A stretch of DNA of 64,000 nucleotides from JAVVEH01 sp032251435 (GTDB lineage Bacteria; Verrucomicrobiota; Lentisphaeria; Oligosphaerales; MVZH01). The stretch covers positions 62,001 through 126,000 of the forward strand of contig JAVVEH010000002.1 of NCBI GenBank assembly GCA_032251435.1, read 5' to 3'. Both the position numbers and the translations under genes were made by a program. Shown in pieces: positions 27,944 through 36,959 of the stretch (position 1 is the stretch's first letter; each line of letters opens with the position of its first letter). The notes below the pieces were generated by a model, which was given only the letters and a program-made list of their open reading frames with translations, made no database searches and had not been told where the DNA came from.

Positions 27944-28602
27944 ATGATCAACAGACTCACCCGTCCATATCTGACCGACGACGAAAAGCAATGCTGGCAG
28001 CAGATGAACCGCGCCAAGCATGACCGCAACGTCCTGCGCCACTTCAATGACATGAAACTCGGCATGTTCATCCACTGGGGGCTCTATTCGCTTGCGGCCG
28101 GCTCCTGGAAAGGGGTCCCGCCGCCAGGCATCAGCGAGTGGATACAGTGGTTCGCGCAAGCCCCGCGCGACGAGTATGCCGCCCTGGCGAAATTCTTCAA
28201 CCCGGACAAATTCGATGCCGCCGGATGGCCATCAACAGCGAAGCTATTTATGGAACCACGTCGTGGAAGGTCGACAAGGAGGGACCGTATCAACCCGACT
28301 TCGGAGGAACCACCGACCGCAAGGAACGGGGGTTCAACGGCAATTTCACTCCACAGGATGTCTGGTTCACGGCCAAGGACAATGCGGTCTATGCGATCAC
28401 CCTTGTCTGGCCGAAGGATGCCCGGTTGCTGATTGCCTCACTGGCCGGTGAACCGGTCGAATCCGTATCCCTGCTGGGATGCGATGCGCCGGTCCAATGG
28501 GAGCCGACGGAAAACGGTCTGTCGGTGACCCTGCCGGAGGTCGCCCTTGACACGATCGGGTGTGTCTTGAAAGTGATTGAAAAAATAATGCATGATGTTT
28601 AG
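27944..28602 (+). pseudogene. GH29 fucosidase with internal deletion
   Basis: The N-terminal part (ATG 27944) reads RHFNDMKLGMFIHWGLYSL and ends at FNPDKFDAAGW, the usual start of a GH29 barrel. At about 28222-28226 it joins, out of frame, to MAINSEAIYGTTSWK and the C-terminal beta-sandwich (TPQDVWFTAKDNAVYAITL) ending at 28602. Roughly 250-300 codons holding the catalytic nucleophile are missing. The join is next to GGATGGC, which could be a short homology used for deletion. An intact GH29 gene lies at 13368-14855. Confidence 0.85.
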
Positions 28603-28673
28603 ATTATCGAATGGTTCCGGTTCAACTCAACTGGCTGGGAAAATGGCATTGTAAAACACAGGAGTATTTCGCC

Positions 28674-29489
28674 ATGGAACGACAGATCAGCATTCAGCTT
28701 TACAGTGTCAGGGCACAGCTTGCCGCCGATTACGAAGGGACATTGCGCGCCATTGCCGGGATGGGCTTCACAAATGTCGAGCCGGCCGGATTCCCGGGCT
28801 ACAGTCCGGAGAAGGCCGTTAAATTGTTCGCCGACCTGGGGCTGCGCGCCCCGTCCTGTCACAGCGCGTTGCCGATTGGCGACAACCGCAATCAGGTTGT
28901 CGAGACGGCCTTGATGCTTGGACACAGCATGATCATTACCGGTTGTCCGCCGAAATTCCGGGAGAGTTTCAAGGATGCGGATGCGATCAAGGCGACGGCG
29001 GAGCTGTATTGCGCGGCGGCCGAAGTTGCCGCCGTGCATGGTCTGCAGGTCGGCTACCACAATCATGACTGGGATTTGCAGCGTGTCGGCGACGACTATG
29101 GCTACCGGCTGTTTTTGGAGAACACGCCGGAGACGGTGCTTTGGGAAGCCGATTTGTACTGGGTGGCTAGGGCTGGTCTGTCGCCGGTCGAGTTTGTCAA
29201 GGAAATCGGCGCGCGCGGCCGGATTTTGCATTTCAAGGACGGGGTGATCCATGTCGACGACGAGTTTGTCGAGGCGGAGACCGGGGACGGCAAGATCATG
29301 GTCAGCAATTCGGTGCCGTTCCTGCCGGCCGGGACGGGGATGGTTGATCTGCGCGGGGCCGCCGATGCTGCCGTGCATGCGGAATACGCGGTGGTCGAGC
29401 TTGACTCGTATGCCGGCGACATGATGAAGGCGGTGCGGCAGAGCTACAACTACCTGGTCGGCTCCGGCATCGCCAAGGGACGCAAGTAA
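28674..29489 (+). CDS. Sugar phosphate isomerase/epimerase (xylose-isomerase-like TIM barrel)
   Basis: The protein has 271 residues from the ATG at 28674 (AGGAG 9 nt upstream). It belongs to the AP endonuclease 2/xylose isomerase-like barrel family. Recognisable metal or substrate positions are CHSALP near 61, YHNHDWD near 125, LYWVARAG near 160, ILHFKDG near 185 and VELDSY near 245. It interconverts ketoses or inositol-type compounds. No signal peptide is present, so it is cytoplasmic. It is the first intact gene after the degraded block. Confidence 0.85.
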   Translation: MERQISIQLYSVRAQLAADYEGTLRAIAGMGFTNVEPAGFPGYSPEKAVKLFADLGLRAPSCHSALPIGDNRNQVVETALMLGHSMIITGCPPKFRESFKDADAIKATAELYCAAAEVAAVHGLQVGYHNHDWDLQRVGDDYGYRLFLENTPETVLWEADLYWVARAGLSPVEFVKEIGARGRILHFKDGVIHVDDEFVEAETGDGKIMVSNSVPFLPAGTGMVDLRGAADAAVHAEYAVVELDSYAGDMMKAVRQSYNYLVGSGIAKGRK

Positions 29490-29543
29490 AGGCAATCAGA
29501 CAGACACGCGGGAAAAAAAGTGAGAAGAATAGGAGGATAACCC

Positions 29544-30260
29544 ATGCCCAATCCACTTGCTTCTGTTCTTCAGCCCGTTCCCGAAACCGCCGTCTTCCAG
29601 GATATTGACTGGTATATCTGGGGCGGCAGCATGACGCGCGGCCCCGAAGGAAAGTACTATTTGCTCTATGCGCGCTGGCCGCGCCGTTTCGGGCATGGGG
29701 GGTGGCTGACCCATTCCGAGGTGGCGGTCGCCGTCGCGGGCAGCCCCCGCGGGCCGTTTCGGCATCTGGACATCGTGCTGCCCGCGCGTGGTGAAGGCTA
29801 TTTTGATGCCTGGTGCACCCACAACCCCACTGTTCACTGCTTCGACGGCACCTGGTACCTGTATTACATGGGCACCTCCGGGCCGCGGGAATGGATCGAC
29901 ACCCACCTGGACGGGGGGGCCGTTCCGCAAGAAATCCGCATATGCTACCAGGCCGCCCAGCGCATCGGGGTGGCCACCGCCCCGCATCCCGCCGGCCCCT
30001 GGACGCGACGGGATGCCCCGCTGATCGACCGTGGCGAGGAAGGCATGCCGGATGAGCGCATGGTCAGCAATCCAGCGGTCTGCCGGCGGCCTGACGGCTC
30101 GTATCTCATGATCTACAAGTGTTCGGAGGGGCGAGATCCCCTGCAGAAGCAGGGCCGCGTTGTCCACCTGGCAGCCACCGCCGACAACCCGGATGGGCCT
30201 TTCATTAAGACCTGCAGGTGCCACTTGGATAAAGGAAGCCTTTCGGCCCAAATTCTGTAA
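29544..30260 (+). CDS. GH43-like five-bladed propeller glycosidase, C-terminally shortened
   Basis: The ORF has 238 residues with AGGAGG before the ATG. Motifs typical of GH43/GH32-superfamily propellers are seen: DWYIWGGSM near 22, YYLLYARWP near 37, THNPTVHCFDGTWYLYYMG near 92 and SNPAVCRRPDGSYLMIYK near 174. Related proteins are about 320-350 residues. Here similarity stops at DNPDGPFIKT and is followed by an unrelated 15-residue tail, so the last one to two blades are missing. It may be inactive. Sequence beyond about 30210 is unlike the family and marks a breakpoint. Confidence 0.7.
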   Translation: MPNPLASVLQPVPETAVFQDIDWYIWGGSMTRGPEGKYYLLYARWPRRFGHGGWLTHSEVAVAVAGSPRGPFRHLDIVLPARGEGYFDAWCTHNPTVHCFDGTWYLYYMGTSGPREWIDTHLDGGAVPQEIRICYQAAQRIGVATAPHPAGPWTRRDAPLIDRGEEGMPDERMVSNPAVCRRPDGSYLMIYKCSEGRDPLQKQGRVVHLAATADNPDGPFIKTCRCHLDKGSLSAQIL

Positions 30261-30747
30261 CGCGGCGGTGAAAGATGGAGATTTCGTGCCGAGTGACGAT
30301 TACGCGCAAATATCGTCTGCCGTAATCGTCGCCTGTAACCCTGGATTTCCGGCTGTTTGCTTCAATCGGTGCGCCTATGACTGCCGCGTTACCAAATTCT
30401 ATCTCACCGTCGGCGAGTCTGCGGCGCGCTGCCTCCCCAATGATGGCCGTCCCGCCCACATTGGCAAAGCCGTGTCTTGCCCTTTTCGGAAACAATGTGG
30501 CCGCGACAGTCCCTGGCGCGGCGCGGCGGCGTCCCCCCGCATGAAATCCCGATGGCGCCCTCCGCATCCCCCCGGAAATCTTTATTTTCATCAATAATTG
30601 GCCTATTAAAGTCAATTTATGGTGGATCCATTTCTATGCTCCTTAAAAGAATTCTCCTATATTAGGGAATCTAAAAATCAACAATCGTAGATATCTCATC
30701 GAACGTGTGCCACAGTGCGGTTTTAATTCCAGCCGGAAAAGGAGATC
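30261..30747. other. Unexplained intergenic segment after truncated propeller
   Basis: About 490 bp without a convincing gene. The part to about 30590 is GC-rich with an open minus-strand frame (30205-30615) of 136 codons and no recognisable family. From 30590 it turns AT-rich. The change in sequence at about 30210 coincides with the truncation of the preceding gene. I see no terminal inverted repeats or transposase motif. Confidence 0.5.
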
Positions 30748-30822
30748 ATGATGAGTCAGTTAACATCTTTCCAGCAACAGACAACGAACAATCAACAACG
30801 GACAACCGTCAAGGAGACCATG

Positions 30823-31539
30823 ATGAACAGCCGAATGCTTACTCTTTTCGTCGTTATCGCCGCCTTAACATTGGTTGGGAAAGCTAGTGCAGATACGATC
30901 ACATTTGATGTCGTTGCGGATACCTATATTGTCGCCAATGATGCCAACGACAATCGGAACGATGATCCCGATAACGAACTGATTGTTGGCTATGCCGGGG
31001 CCATCCAACGTACTTTCATTCGCTTTGATACGTCACCTATATCCCTCCCCGGAAATACTATAGTCACTGTAACCAGCTCAGTGCTGAGAGTTACAAACCG
31101 CAACGGCGCCAATGGTTCAAGTGACCCCAATGTTGGTGTATACGACTATGCCTATGACTTTGGAGAAACCACCTCGACATGGAACAATCCTGCCGGTGAT
31201 GGCAGTGATGTCGCTGGCGGCACTGCGGGCACACTCCTGACCTTTATCAATAACCTTAATGACACTCAAAACGTCTCCCATATCTTTCCCTCGTCAGCCG
31301 AATTCAATAGCGTCGTGGAGGCCGCTATCACAGGAGATGGGACCATAAATCTTTTGCTCAAACGTACAAATGATACTGGCACCAGCAATGATTTTGTGCG
31401 CTTTCGCGACCGGGATAACGCGACCGGTTTTTTCCAACTTGATGTTACATACGACCTTGTTGCCATCCCCGAACCCTCCACCATCGCTCTTGCGGGGCTG
31501 GGATTGGCGGGTGTCTGTCTACGCCGGCGGCGGCGGTGA
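30823..31539 (+). CDS. PEP-CTERM secreted protein (DNRLRE-like beta domain)
   Basis: The product has 238 residues from the second ATG of AAGGAGACCATGATG (30811-30825), which puts the signal peptide (NSRMLTLFVVIAALTLVGKA) at the N-terminus. The middle is a beta-rich domain with DTYIVANDAND, RTFIRFDTSPI and TSTWNNPAGDG, resembling DNRLRE/CBM96-type modules. The end is a PEP-CTERM sorting signal: IPEPSTIALAGLGLAG followed by RRRRR. It should be processed by exosortase and anchored or released with exopolysaccharide. The frame is open back to 30748, where the same AAGGAGA-CATGATG start site appears a second time. Confidence 0.82.
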   Translation: MNSRMLTLFVVIAALTLVGKASADTITFDVVADTYIVANDANDNRNDDPDNELIVGYAGAIQRTFIRFDTSPISLPGNTIVTVTSSVLRVTNRNGANGSSDPNVGVYDYAYDFGETTSTWNNPAGDGSDVAGGTAGTLLTFINNLNDTQNVSHIFPSSAEFNSVVEAAITGDGTINLLLKRTNDTGTSNDFVRFRDRDNATGFFQLDVTYDLVAIPEPSTIALAGLGLAGVCLRRRRR

Positions 31540-31925
31540 CGATATGGTTGATGGCTTGCCCCGGCGTAGCGACCCCTCGGGGTTCGGAATCCCCGATCCG
31601 AACGGAATGAGACAAGGTCATTGAGCATGCAACCATGTTCGACTGCTCAACACGGATGCATCCGAGACGGATGCGCTCCATGGACCGATTTCGTCCCGAA
31701 ATCAGCCATATCGACCAGTCAAAAAGCGCTGAAGTCACTTCTTGTCTCAGAAGAGCCGGAGACGAAGCCGGGTTGATGGTTGACCTTAACAGGCGTAACA
31801 ACATGTTGGACAGCAAATTTTTGTGTCGCCCCTTCAGGGCTAGATCGTGTTTTATCAACAAACCTGGGGCTTTACCCCAGGCTATAGTTGTCACGTCCCT
31901 TTGGGACTTAAAACCGGGTGATTTT
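31540..31925. other. Hairpin-rich intergenic region
   Basis: No gene is recognised. It holds GCATCCG-AGA-CGGATGC (31658-31674), TTGAGCA/TGCTCAA (31621-31627 with 31644-31650) and one copy of a triple-hairpin repeat (31828-31907, listed separately). None has a U run, so a clear terminator for the PEP-CTERM gene is missing. Confidence 0.6.
31828..31907 (+). repeat. Triple-hairpin element, copy A
   Basis: Three hairpins in order: GCCCCTTCAGGGC (31828-31840), CCTGGGG-CTTTA-CCCCAGG (31863-31881) and GTCCC-TTT-GGGAC (31895-31907). Order and spacing match two copies at 57084-57269. Confidence 0.75.
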
Positions 31926-32050
31926 GATTAAATCGACACGCCCTGAAGTCGAGACACCAACTTGGAATGGCCAATGCTTCAGGACGGTTCGCGCACGCAT
32001 GTTGGTGTACCGGCTTCAGCCGGAAAAGGGCGCCCTGAACACCCTCCGCA
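31926..32050 (+). repeat. Hairpin element, copy 2 (related to 19447-19570)
   Basis: About 125 bp related to copy 1. The central hairpin is CCGGCT-TC-AGCCGG (32010-32023); copy 1 has A:T where this has C:G in the fifth pair, a compensatory change. The first hairpin base is 78 nt before the ATG at 32088, as in copy 1. Confidence 0.7.
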
Positions 32051-32087
32051 CGGAACGCCGAAACGGGTGACTATCGCGTTCGCAGAC

Positions 32088-32936
32088 ATGAAAAAAAACT
32101 TCACTTTAATCGAACTGCTCGTGGTCATCGCCATCATCGGCATCCTGGCCTCGCTGCTGCTGCCGTCGTTGCAACGGGCGGCGTTCTCGGCCAGGCTTGT
32201 GGCCTGCAAATCCAACTTGCGTCAAATCGCCATTGGTTTAACCACCTACACGGTTGACTATGACGGCTTCTATCCCGAGGGGAAAGACGACGGTGTCGGG
32301 GAGTGGGCTGAAGGCCGGCCGACCAGCTATCAGATAAACAATGTGCCCAAATACAATGCCCTGGCGGAGTATTTTAACGGCGGATACGGCGATTATCGGG
32401 ACATAACCTACAGAAACAAACTATGGAAGTGTCCGGAGGGGGTCAGGGGATTGCCTCCGGAAAGAAGCGACGCGCAATCCTACTATTCGATGTTTTTCAA
32501 TGTCTACCATGGGAGTTCCAGCCGGGCAAACTCCCCGGAGGGCTACCGGTATAGCGAGCCGGCGAACGTCATGCGAAAGGCCGGCTGGGAGTGGACAATG
32601 AAGTATGTCAGCAAGGGTATTTCCGGGCTGAAGTTCGATGTTCTGGCCGCGGATCTCACAAGAGGGCAGGGCTCGTCGACATATTTTGGTTCTATTACCG
32701 GGGTGATGACAAACCACATCTGGGGGGGGTATAAAGCCAACCACTACCAATGGCAGCCGTTGTACCAGGCGGGGATCGGTGGTGTCACCTCGGTCAATTA
32801 CGTTTTCACCGATGGCGGCGCCCGCACCTTTGAAGTGCCCACGGCGGCCATTTGGAGCCAGACAAACACGGCCGACACCTTTGGATTCGCCACCAAAGAC
32901 GCCTTTCTCACACCACGCGAGTACGGATCAGAATAA
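32088..32936 (+). CDS. Type II secretion/type IV pilin-like pseudopilin
   Basis: The protein has 282 residues from the ATG at 32088. It begins MKKNFTLIELLVVIAIIGIL, the prepilin N-terminal cleavage and methylation signal, with Asn instead of Gly at -1; non-Gly residues there are common in Lentisphaerota and relatives. The hydrophobic helix runs to about 28, followed by LVACKSNLRQIAIGLTTY and an H-X9-DG-type C-terminal part (VNYVFTDGGARTF). It would be assembled in the inner membrane pseudopilus. The frame stays open upstream through the hairpin element. Its convergent neighbour is the AraC gene. No Shine-Dalgarno is visible. Confidence 0.88.
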   Translation: MKKNFTLIELLVVIAIIGILASLLLPSLQRAAFSARLVACKSNLRQIAIGLTTYTVDYDGFYPEGKDDGVGEWAEGRPTSYQINNVPKYNALAEYFNGGYGDYRDITYRNKLWKCPEGVRGLPPERSDAQSYYSMFFNVYHGSSSRANSPEGYRYSEPANVMRKAGWEWTMKYVSKGISGLKFDVLAADLTRGQGSSTYFGSITGVMTNHIWGGYKANHYQWQPLYQAGIGGVTSVNYVFTDGGARTFEVPTAAIWSQTNTADTFGFATKDAFLTPREYGSE

Positions 32937-32942
32937 TTCGCG

Positions 32943-32976
32943 AACCACGAATTCACACGAATGGGCACGAATATTG
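32943..32976. repeat. Three 10-bp ACGAAT units
   Basis: ACGAATTCAC, ACGAATGGGC and ACGAATATTG are consecutive, between the pseudopilin stop and the convergent AraC gene. The rest of 32977-33072 shows nothing. Confidence 0.55.
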
Positions 32977-33072
32977 GCCGCCGCCTTTTGCCATGTCCCC
33001 TGCCCTGCCGCGCGGATTGTTCCGGCAGTTGCCATCCCGGATGCCAAAGGGCCATAACCTCCCGCCATTCCG

Positions 33073-33963
33073 TCAACAGTGCCACCGGTTCACCGGCATG
33101 GATGCTCCGCCGCGGTATCGGCTGGGGGTCACCCCGATGACCCGTTTGAAAAGACGGGCGAAATGTGAATCGGGACCATACCCCACCTGTTCGGCGACAT
33201 TGGCAATCGTCTGGTCGGTATTTTTGAGCAATTCGCAGGCCCGGTGCATTTTGGCGTCGGCGATGCACTGATAAGGGGTCCGTCCCAGTTCATCCCGGAA
33301 AATGCGGTTCAGATGCTCCTGCGACACCCCGATCTGTTCCGCCAGCATCTTCGCGTTCAAGGGTTTGCCAATCATGGCTTCAATTGTGTCGAGCCCCCGC
33401 TTGACGATCCGCAGGGCCGCGCCGCGGTGCCGGGCTTCACATTGGGCTTGGTCCACCAGCATGCCGATCAGCGTGCTGGCGAAGACATGGGCGGCACCGG
33501 CATCGATCTGAATCGACGTTTCAGCCACATCGCCGTAGGCGAGCAAGTGCTGGATTTGTGGTTCGGACGGGTCAATGTCGAAGATGTAACCGAAGCTTTG
33601 GTTAACCGGGGCGATCCAGCCTATCGTATCGATGATCGTGACGTACAGGAATTCCCAGGGCTCGGTGGTGTCGTCAGGATAGTAATAGGTCAGGCGGTCA
33701 TCCGAAACGTTGCAGAAGAACGCTCGTCCGGGTGTCAGGTCATGTCGCACGCCATCCCGTTCAAAGACTCCCCGGCCGGACAGGGTGTACTGAAAGACCA
33801 GGGTGTGTTTCCAGCGTTTTGACCGCTTCGCACCCGGGTTCTGGTATTTGATCGAATCCGCGTGCGCGAAAGCGATCAAGGCGGGGCAAAGCAATCCGGG
33901 CACGGGACGCAACACGACAAAGCGCTTATACCAGAGAAGCTGTTCTTTCTTAAGAGCCTTCAT
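33073..33963 (-). CDS. AraC-family transcriptional regulator
   Basis: The protein has 296 residues. The N-terminal cupin-like sensor (about 1-170) contains YTLSGRGVFERDG and GRAFFCN. The C-terminal double helix-turn-helix (about 195-290) has MLAEQIGVSQEHLNRIFRDE and VGYGPDSHFARLFKR. It overlaps the end of the GH2 gene by 14 bp, so it is the last gene of a minus-strand run of glycan genes and probably activates it in response to a sugar. The target site is not identifiable here. Confidence 0.93.
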   Translation of the reverse strand: MKALKKEQLLWYKRFVVLRPVPGLLCPALIAFAHADSIKYQNPGAKRSKRWKHTLVFQYTLSGRGVFERDGVRHDLTPGRAFFCNVSDDRLTYYYPDDTTEPWEFLYVTIIDTIGWIAPVNQSFGYIFDIDPSEPQIQHLLAYGDVAETSIQIDAGAAHVFASTLIGMLVDQAQCEARHRGAALRIVKRGLDTIEAMIGKPLNAKMLAEQIGVSQEHLNRIFRDELGRTPYQCIADAKMHRACELLKNTDQTIANVAEQVGYGPDSHFARLFKRVIGVTPSRYRGGASMPVNRWHC

Positions 33964-36952
33964 AATCAGAATATAACCTCTCCATGGTTATTGACCAATC
34001 ATATGTCTGGACAGGAATCTGGTAGCGATCGAGGCGTTCCGCCCGCAAACTGGTATTGCCGGTTCCGGCATGACAGTGATCAATACAAAGTTCGAGCGAG
34101 TCGCCATCCCGCAGATCCTCCTGGTGAAGCGCCGCGTCGAGCTGTTCGACCGTGTGACGCCGCAGGCTGAAAACAAACACCTCCGCCGCTGTCACCCGCA
34201 GCCAGGGCGTGTTTCCGCGCATCAATTCCAGCAGGCTCACATCACATCGCATGCCATGTTCCTGGGGGAAGATATACGGCACCGCCAATGCGTCGACACC
34301 CGCCTCGTGCATGCCCAGCTTCGCTCCCTGACACCGGTCACAGAGACACTCATGCGGCCCCCGTCCGTACCAGCGAGCACCCGTGATGTTCGTCGGCACA
34401 AAGAAGCGCAGTCCGAGCCGCGGGAGGGTAGGCAATCCGGTCCGCAATGGTTTCAGCCGTTGGCGGATGGCGAGCGTGTCGCCCGCGCGGGTGTATTCCA
34501 GCCTCTCAGAGAAGAGGGCCGTTCCCGCATGCCGCCAGGTTCTTTCGACTTGGAACCCCGCGTCGGTCTCACGCACTGAGCACGCCCCCAATTCGAGGGC
34601 GTTATAGCCCGCTTCAATCCACCCTTTGATAAAGGGTTTGTCATTGCACAGGGGAGCGCGCCAGAGAGTCAATTCGCCGCCGCTCATCCCGCCCCAGGCA
34701 AGCGCTCCGTTTTCGGAGCTTACGGCAACCGGTGCATGGGGGGCAGTCACCGGCCGCGGCTGCGTCCTCATGCGTTGAGCTTCGGTTGTATGACGACCTG
34801 TCAATATGAACTGCTCCCAGGCCACCTCGTGACCGGCCTTGCCCCAGGTCGTGTCTTTGGCCAGCGTGAGACAGATCGTGAGAACGGCATTTGGTTGACC
34901 GTCAGCGGCATCCCACACCTCCGGCACCATAAGTTCCACGGATTCACCGGGGGCGATGGCCGGCAGATCGAGACAACCGGATGCCCGCGTCTCACCGGCG
35001 ACCGCCAAAGTCCAGGAGCAGCAAAGATCGTCAAGCCCCGAGTGAAACCGGCGGTTGGTCAGAGTCAGTCGGCTGCTCGTTTCAGAAACAGCAATGGTCA
35101 CTGGCTGAAAGATCTTCTTAGCCTCGAGCAGGCAGGGCTGGATAGACCGATCGGGGAAGACCAGCCCATCGAGACAATATTTCCCATCGTTGGGTTCGTC
35201 CCCGAAATCGCCCCCGTAGGCATAGCTGCCATCCGGTTTGCGCAGGGCCTGATCGCACCATTCCCAGATGAACCCGCCAATCAGGCGTTTCTCAGAGCGG
35301 ATAAGATCCCAATACTCCTTGAAATTACCCAGGCAATTGCCTGTCGCGTGCGCGTATTCCTCAAGCAATACGGGGCGCCCATCGCTTTTCGGGTCGTCAA
35401 GAAGAGCATGGATATCATCCATTTTGGGATAATGCAACGTCACCCAGTCCACATAGTCGGCTGTCCCGGCATGATGATAGTTGATGGGACGCGCGCCATC
35501 GATCTGGCGGATGCGGTCAGCCATGGCCACAATATTCGGGCCGGAACCGGATTCATTGCCCAGCGACCAGGCGATCACCGAAGGATGATTGCGGTCACGC
35601 GTCACCAGCCGTTCCGCCCGATCCAGATAGGCGGCGGCCCAGCCCGGTTCCCCGGCCAAGACCCCTCCCAGACCATGTGTCTCAAGGTCGGCCTCATCAA
35701 TGACATACAGGCCATAGGCGTCGCAGAGTTCCAGCCAGCGGGGGTGGTTGGGATAGTGCGATGTCCGCACCGCGTTAAAATTGTGCTGTTTGAGCAGGCG
35801 GATATCCCGCGCCATGTCCGCTTCCGTCACATATCTGCCCCGGTCGGGGTGAAACTCGTGTCGGTTGACACCGTAGAGCAGAATCGGGACACCGTTGATC
35901 AGAAGCTGCCCGTCGGCGATTTCAACTGCGCGGAATCCGCAGGCTTTCCGGTAGACACGCCGACGGCCCTCGGCTAGCTGTTCGATCTCCAGGGAATACA
36001 GATTCGGTGTTTCGGCGGACCAGGGCTTCACCTGTGGAATAACACATGCGAAGACCACCTGCTCATGCGCTCCCGCGTCCGCACGGACCCGCCGGACGAG
36101 CGGAGCGAGCAGGTGGTCTCCATCCGGAGCAAGCACCGAAAGAGCTATTTCACTTTCACAAGACTGGTCTGACAAGTTCCGGCAATCCAATTCGACGGTC
36201 AGACGGCCATCATCACCTGTCAGCTCCGAGGTGACGCGGATATCACGGATCTGTAGATGTTCCTCGCAGCGCCACCAGACATCGCGGAAAATACCGCTTA
36301 GCCACCACATATCCTGATCTTCCAGATAGGTGCCGTCGCACCAGCGCAACACCCGAACCGCGATGACATTCCGGCCTGGCTTGACGAATGGGGTCAAGTT
36401 GAACTCCGCCGGACAGCGGCTGACTTGGCTGTAGCCGACGAACGCCCCGTTCACCCATAGTTCCAGGCAGGAGTCGACCCCCTCGAACGTGATAAACACC
36501 GGCGAATCCTCCCAGGCTGTCGGGAGATCAACAGTGGTTCGGTAGAGTCCCGTCGGGTTCTCTTCCGGCACCCGCGGCGGGGTTGGCGGAAAGGGATACT
36601 GGATATTGGTGTAGATCGGCTGGCCGAAGCCCTGCAGTTCCCAGTGTCCCGGAACGGCGATATCCGCCCAGCCCGAATCATCGAATCTTTCCGTTTCGAA
36701 TCCTTCTGGCGCCAAGTCCGGCGAGTCAACGCGATGAAACCGCCAGACACCATTGAGCGAAAGATGCAAGGGCGTTCCTGACCGCTCGCCCTCAGGGACA
36801 AGGCGGGTGTTTGGGGGCTCCTTGCCTACCGCGAAGCAGGCCGGATCCTCCCAGCGGCGGGGCCCCCGGCTTCCCTTCCCCGGGTCGGAGTTGCCCGCGG
36901 CCTTCGCCATCGCGTCGCCATCATCTTCCCAATCGATGTGCTCTGTCGCCAT
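33950..36952 (-). CDS. Beta-galactosidase, GH2 (LacZ type)
   Basis: The protein has 1000 residues and the full LacZ domain order: sugar-binding domain (about 60-230), Ig-like domain (about 235-345), TIM barrel (about 350-640), second Ig-like domain, and the small-chain domain (about 730-990). The acid/base is Glu467 in LGNESG and the nucleophile Glu532 in EEYAHATGN. YGVNRHEFHP is at about 360. There is no signal peptide, so it hydrolyses imported beta-galactosides in the cytoplasm. It begins 7 bp after the stop of the membrane-fused aminopropyltransferase-like gene and overlaps the AraC gene. Confidence 0.95.
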   Translation of the reverse strand: MATEHIDWEDDGDAMAKAAGNSDPGKGSRGPRRWEDPACFAVGKEPPNTRLVPEGERSGTPLHLSLNGVWRFHRVDSPDLAPEGFETERFDDSGWADIAVPGHWELQGFGQPIYTNIQYPFPPTPPRVPEENPTGLYRTTVDLPTAWEDSPVFITFEGVDSCLELWVNGAFVGYSQVSRCPAEFNLTPFVKPGRNVIAVRVLRWCDGTYLEDQDMWWLSGIFRDVWWRCEEHLQIRDIRVTSELTGDDGRLTVELDCRNLSDQSCESEIALSVLAPDGDHLLAPLVRRVRADAGAHEQVVFACVIPQVKPWSAETPNLYSLEIEQLAEGRRRVYRKACGFRAVEIADGQLLINGVPILLYGVNRHEFHPDRGRYVTEADMARDIRLLKQHNFNAVRTSHYPNHPRWLELCDAYGLYVIDEADLETHGLGGVLAGEPGWAAAYLDRAERLVTRDRNHPSVIAWSLGNESGSGPNIVAMADRIRQIDGARPINYHHAGTADYVDWVTLHYPKMDDIHALLDDPKSDGRPVLLEEYAHATGNCLGNFKEYWDLIRSEKRLIGGFIWEWCDQALRKPDGSYAYGGDFGDEPNDGKYCLDGLVFPDRSIQPCLLEAKKIFQPVTIAVSETSSRLTLTNRRFHSGLDDLCCSWTLAVAGETRASGCLDLPAIAPGESVELMVPEVWDAADGQPNAVLTICLTLAKDTTWGKAGHEVAWEQFILTGRHTTEAQRMRTQPRPVTAPHAPVAVSSENGALAWGGMSGGELTLWRAPLCNDKPFIKGWIEAGYNALELGACSVRETDAGFQVERTWRHAGTALFSERLEYTRAGDTLAIRQRLKPLRTGLPTLPRLGLRFFVPTNITGARWYGRGPHECLCDRCQGAKLGMHEAGVDALAVPYIFPQEHGMRCDVSLLELMRGNTPWLRVTAAEVFVFSLRRHTVEQLDAALHQEDLRDGDSLELCIDHCHAGTGNTSLRAERLDRYQIPVQTYDWSITMERLYSDYEGS

Positions 36953-36959
36953 ATGTCAT

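Noticed and set aside
30205..30615. 136-codon minus-strand frame
   Set aside because: No family, no good start site, partly opposite the propeller tail; kept only as an unexplained segment.
34736..35977. 413-codon plus-strand frame inside the GH2 gene
   Set aside because: Antisense to well-conserved GH2 sequence; no domain or start site.
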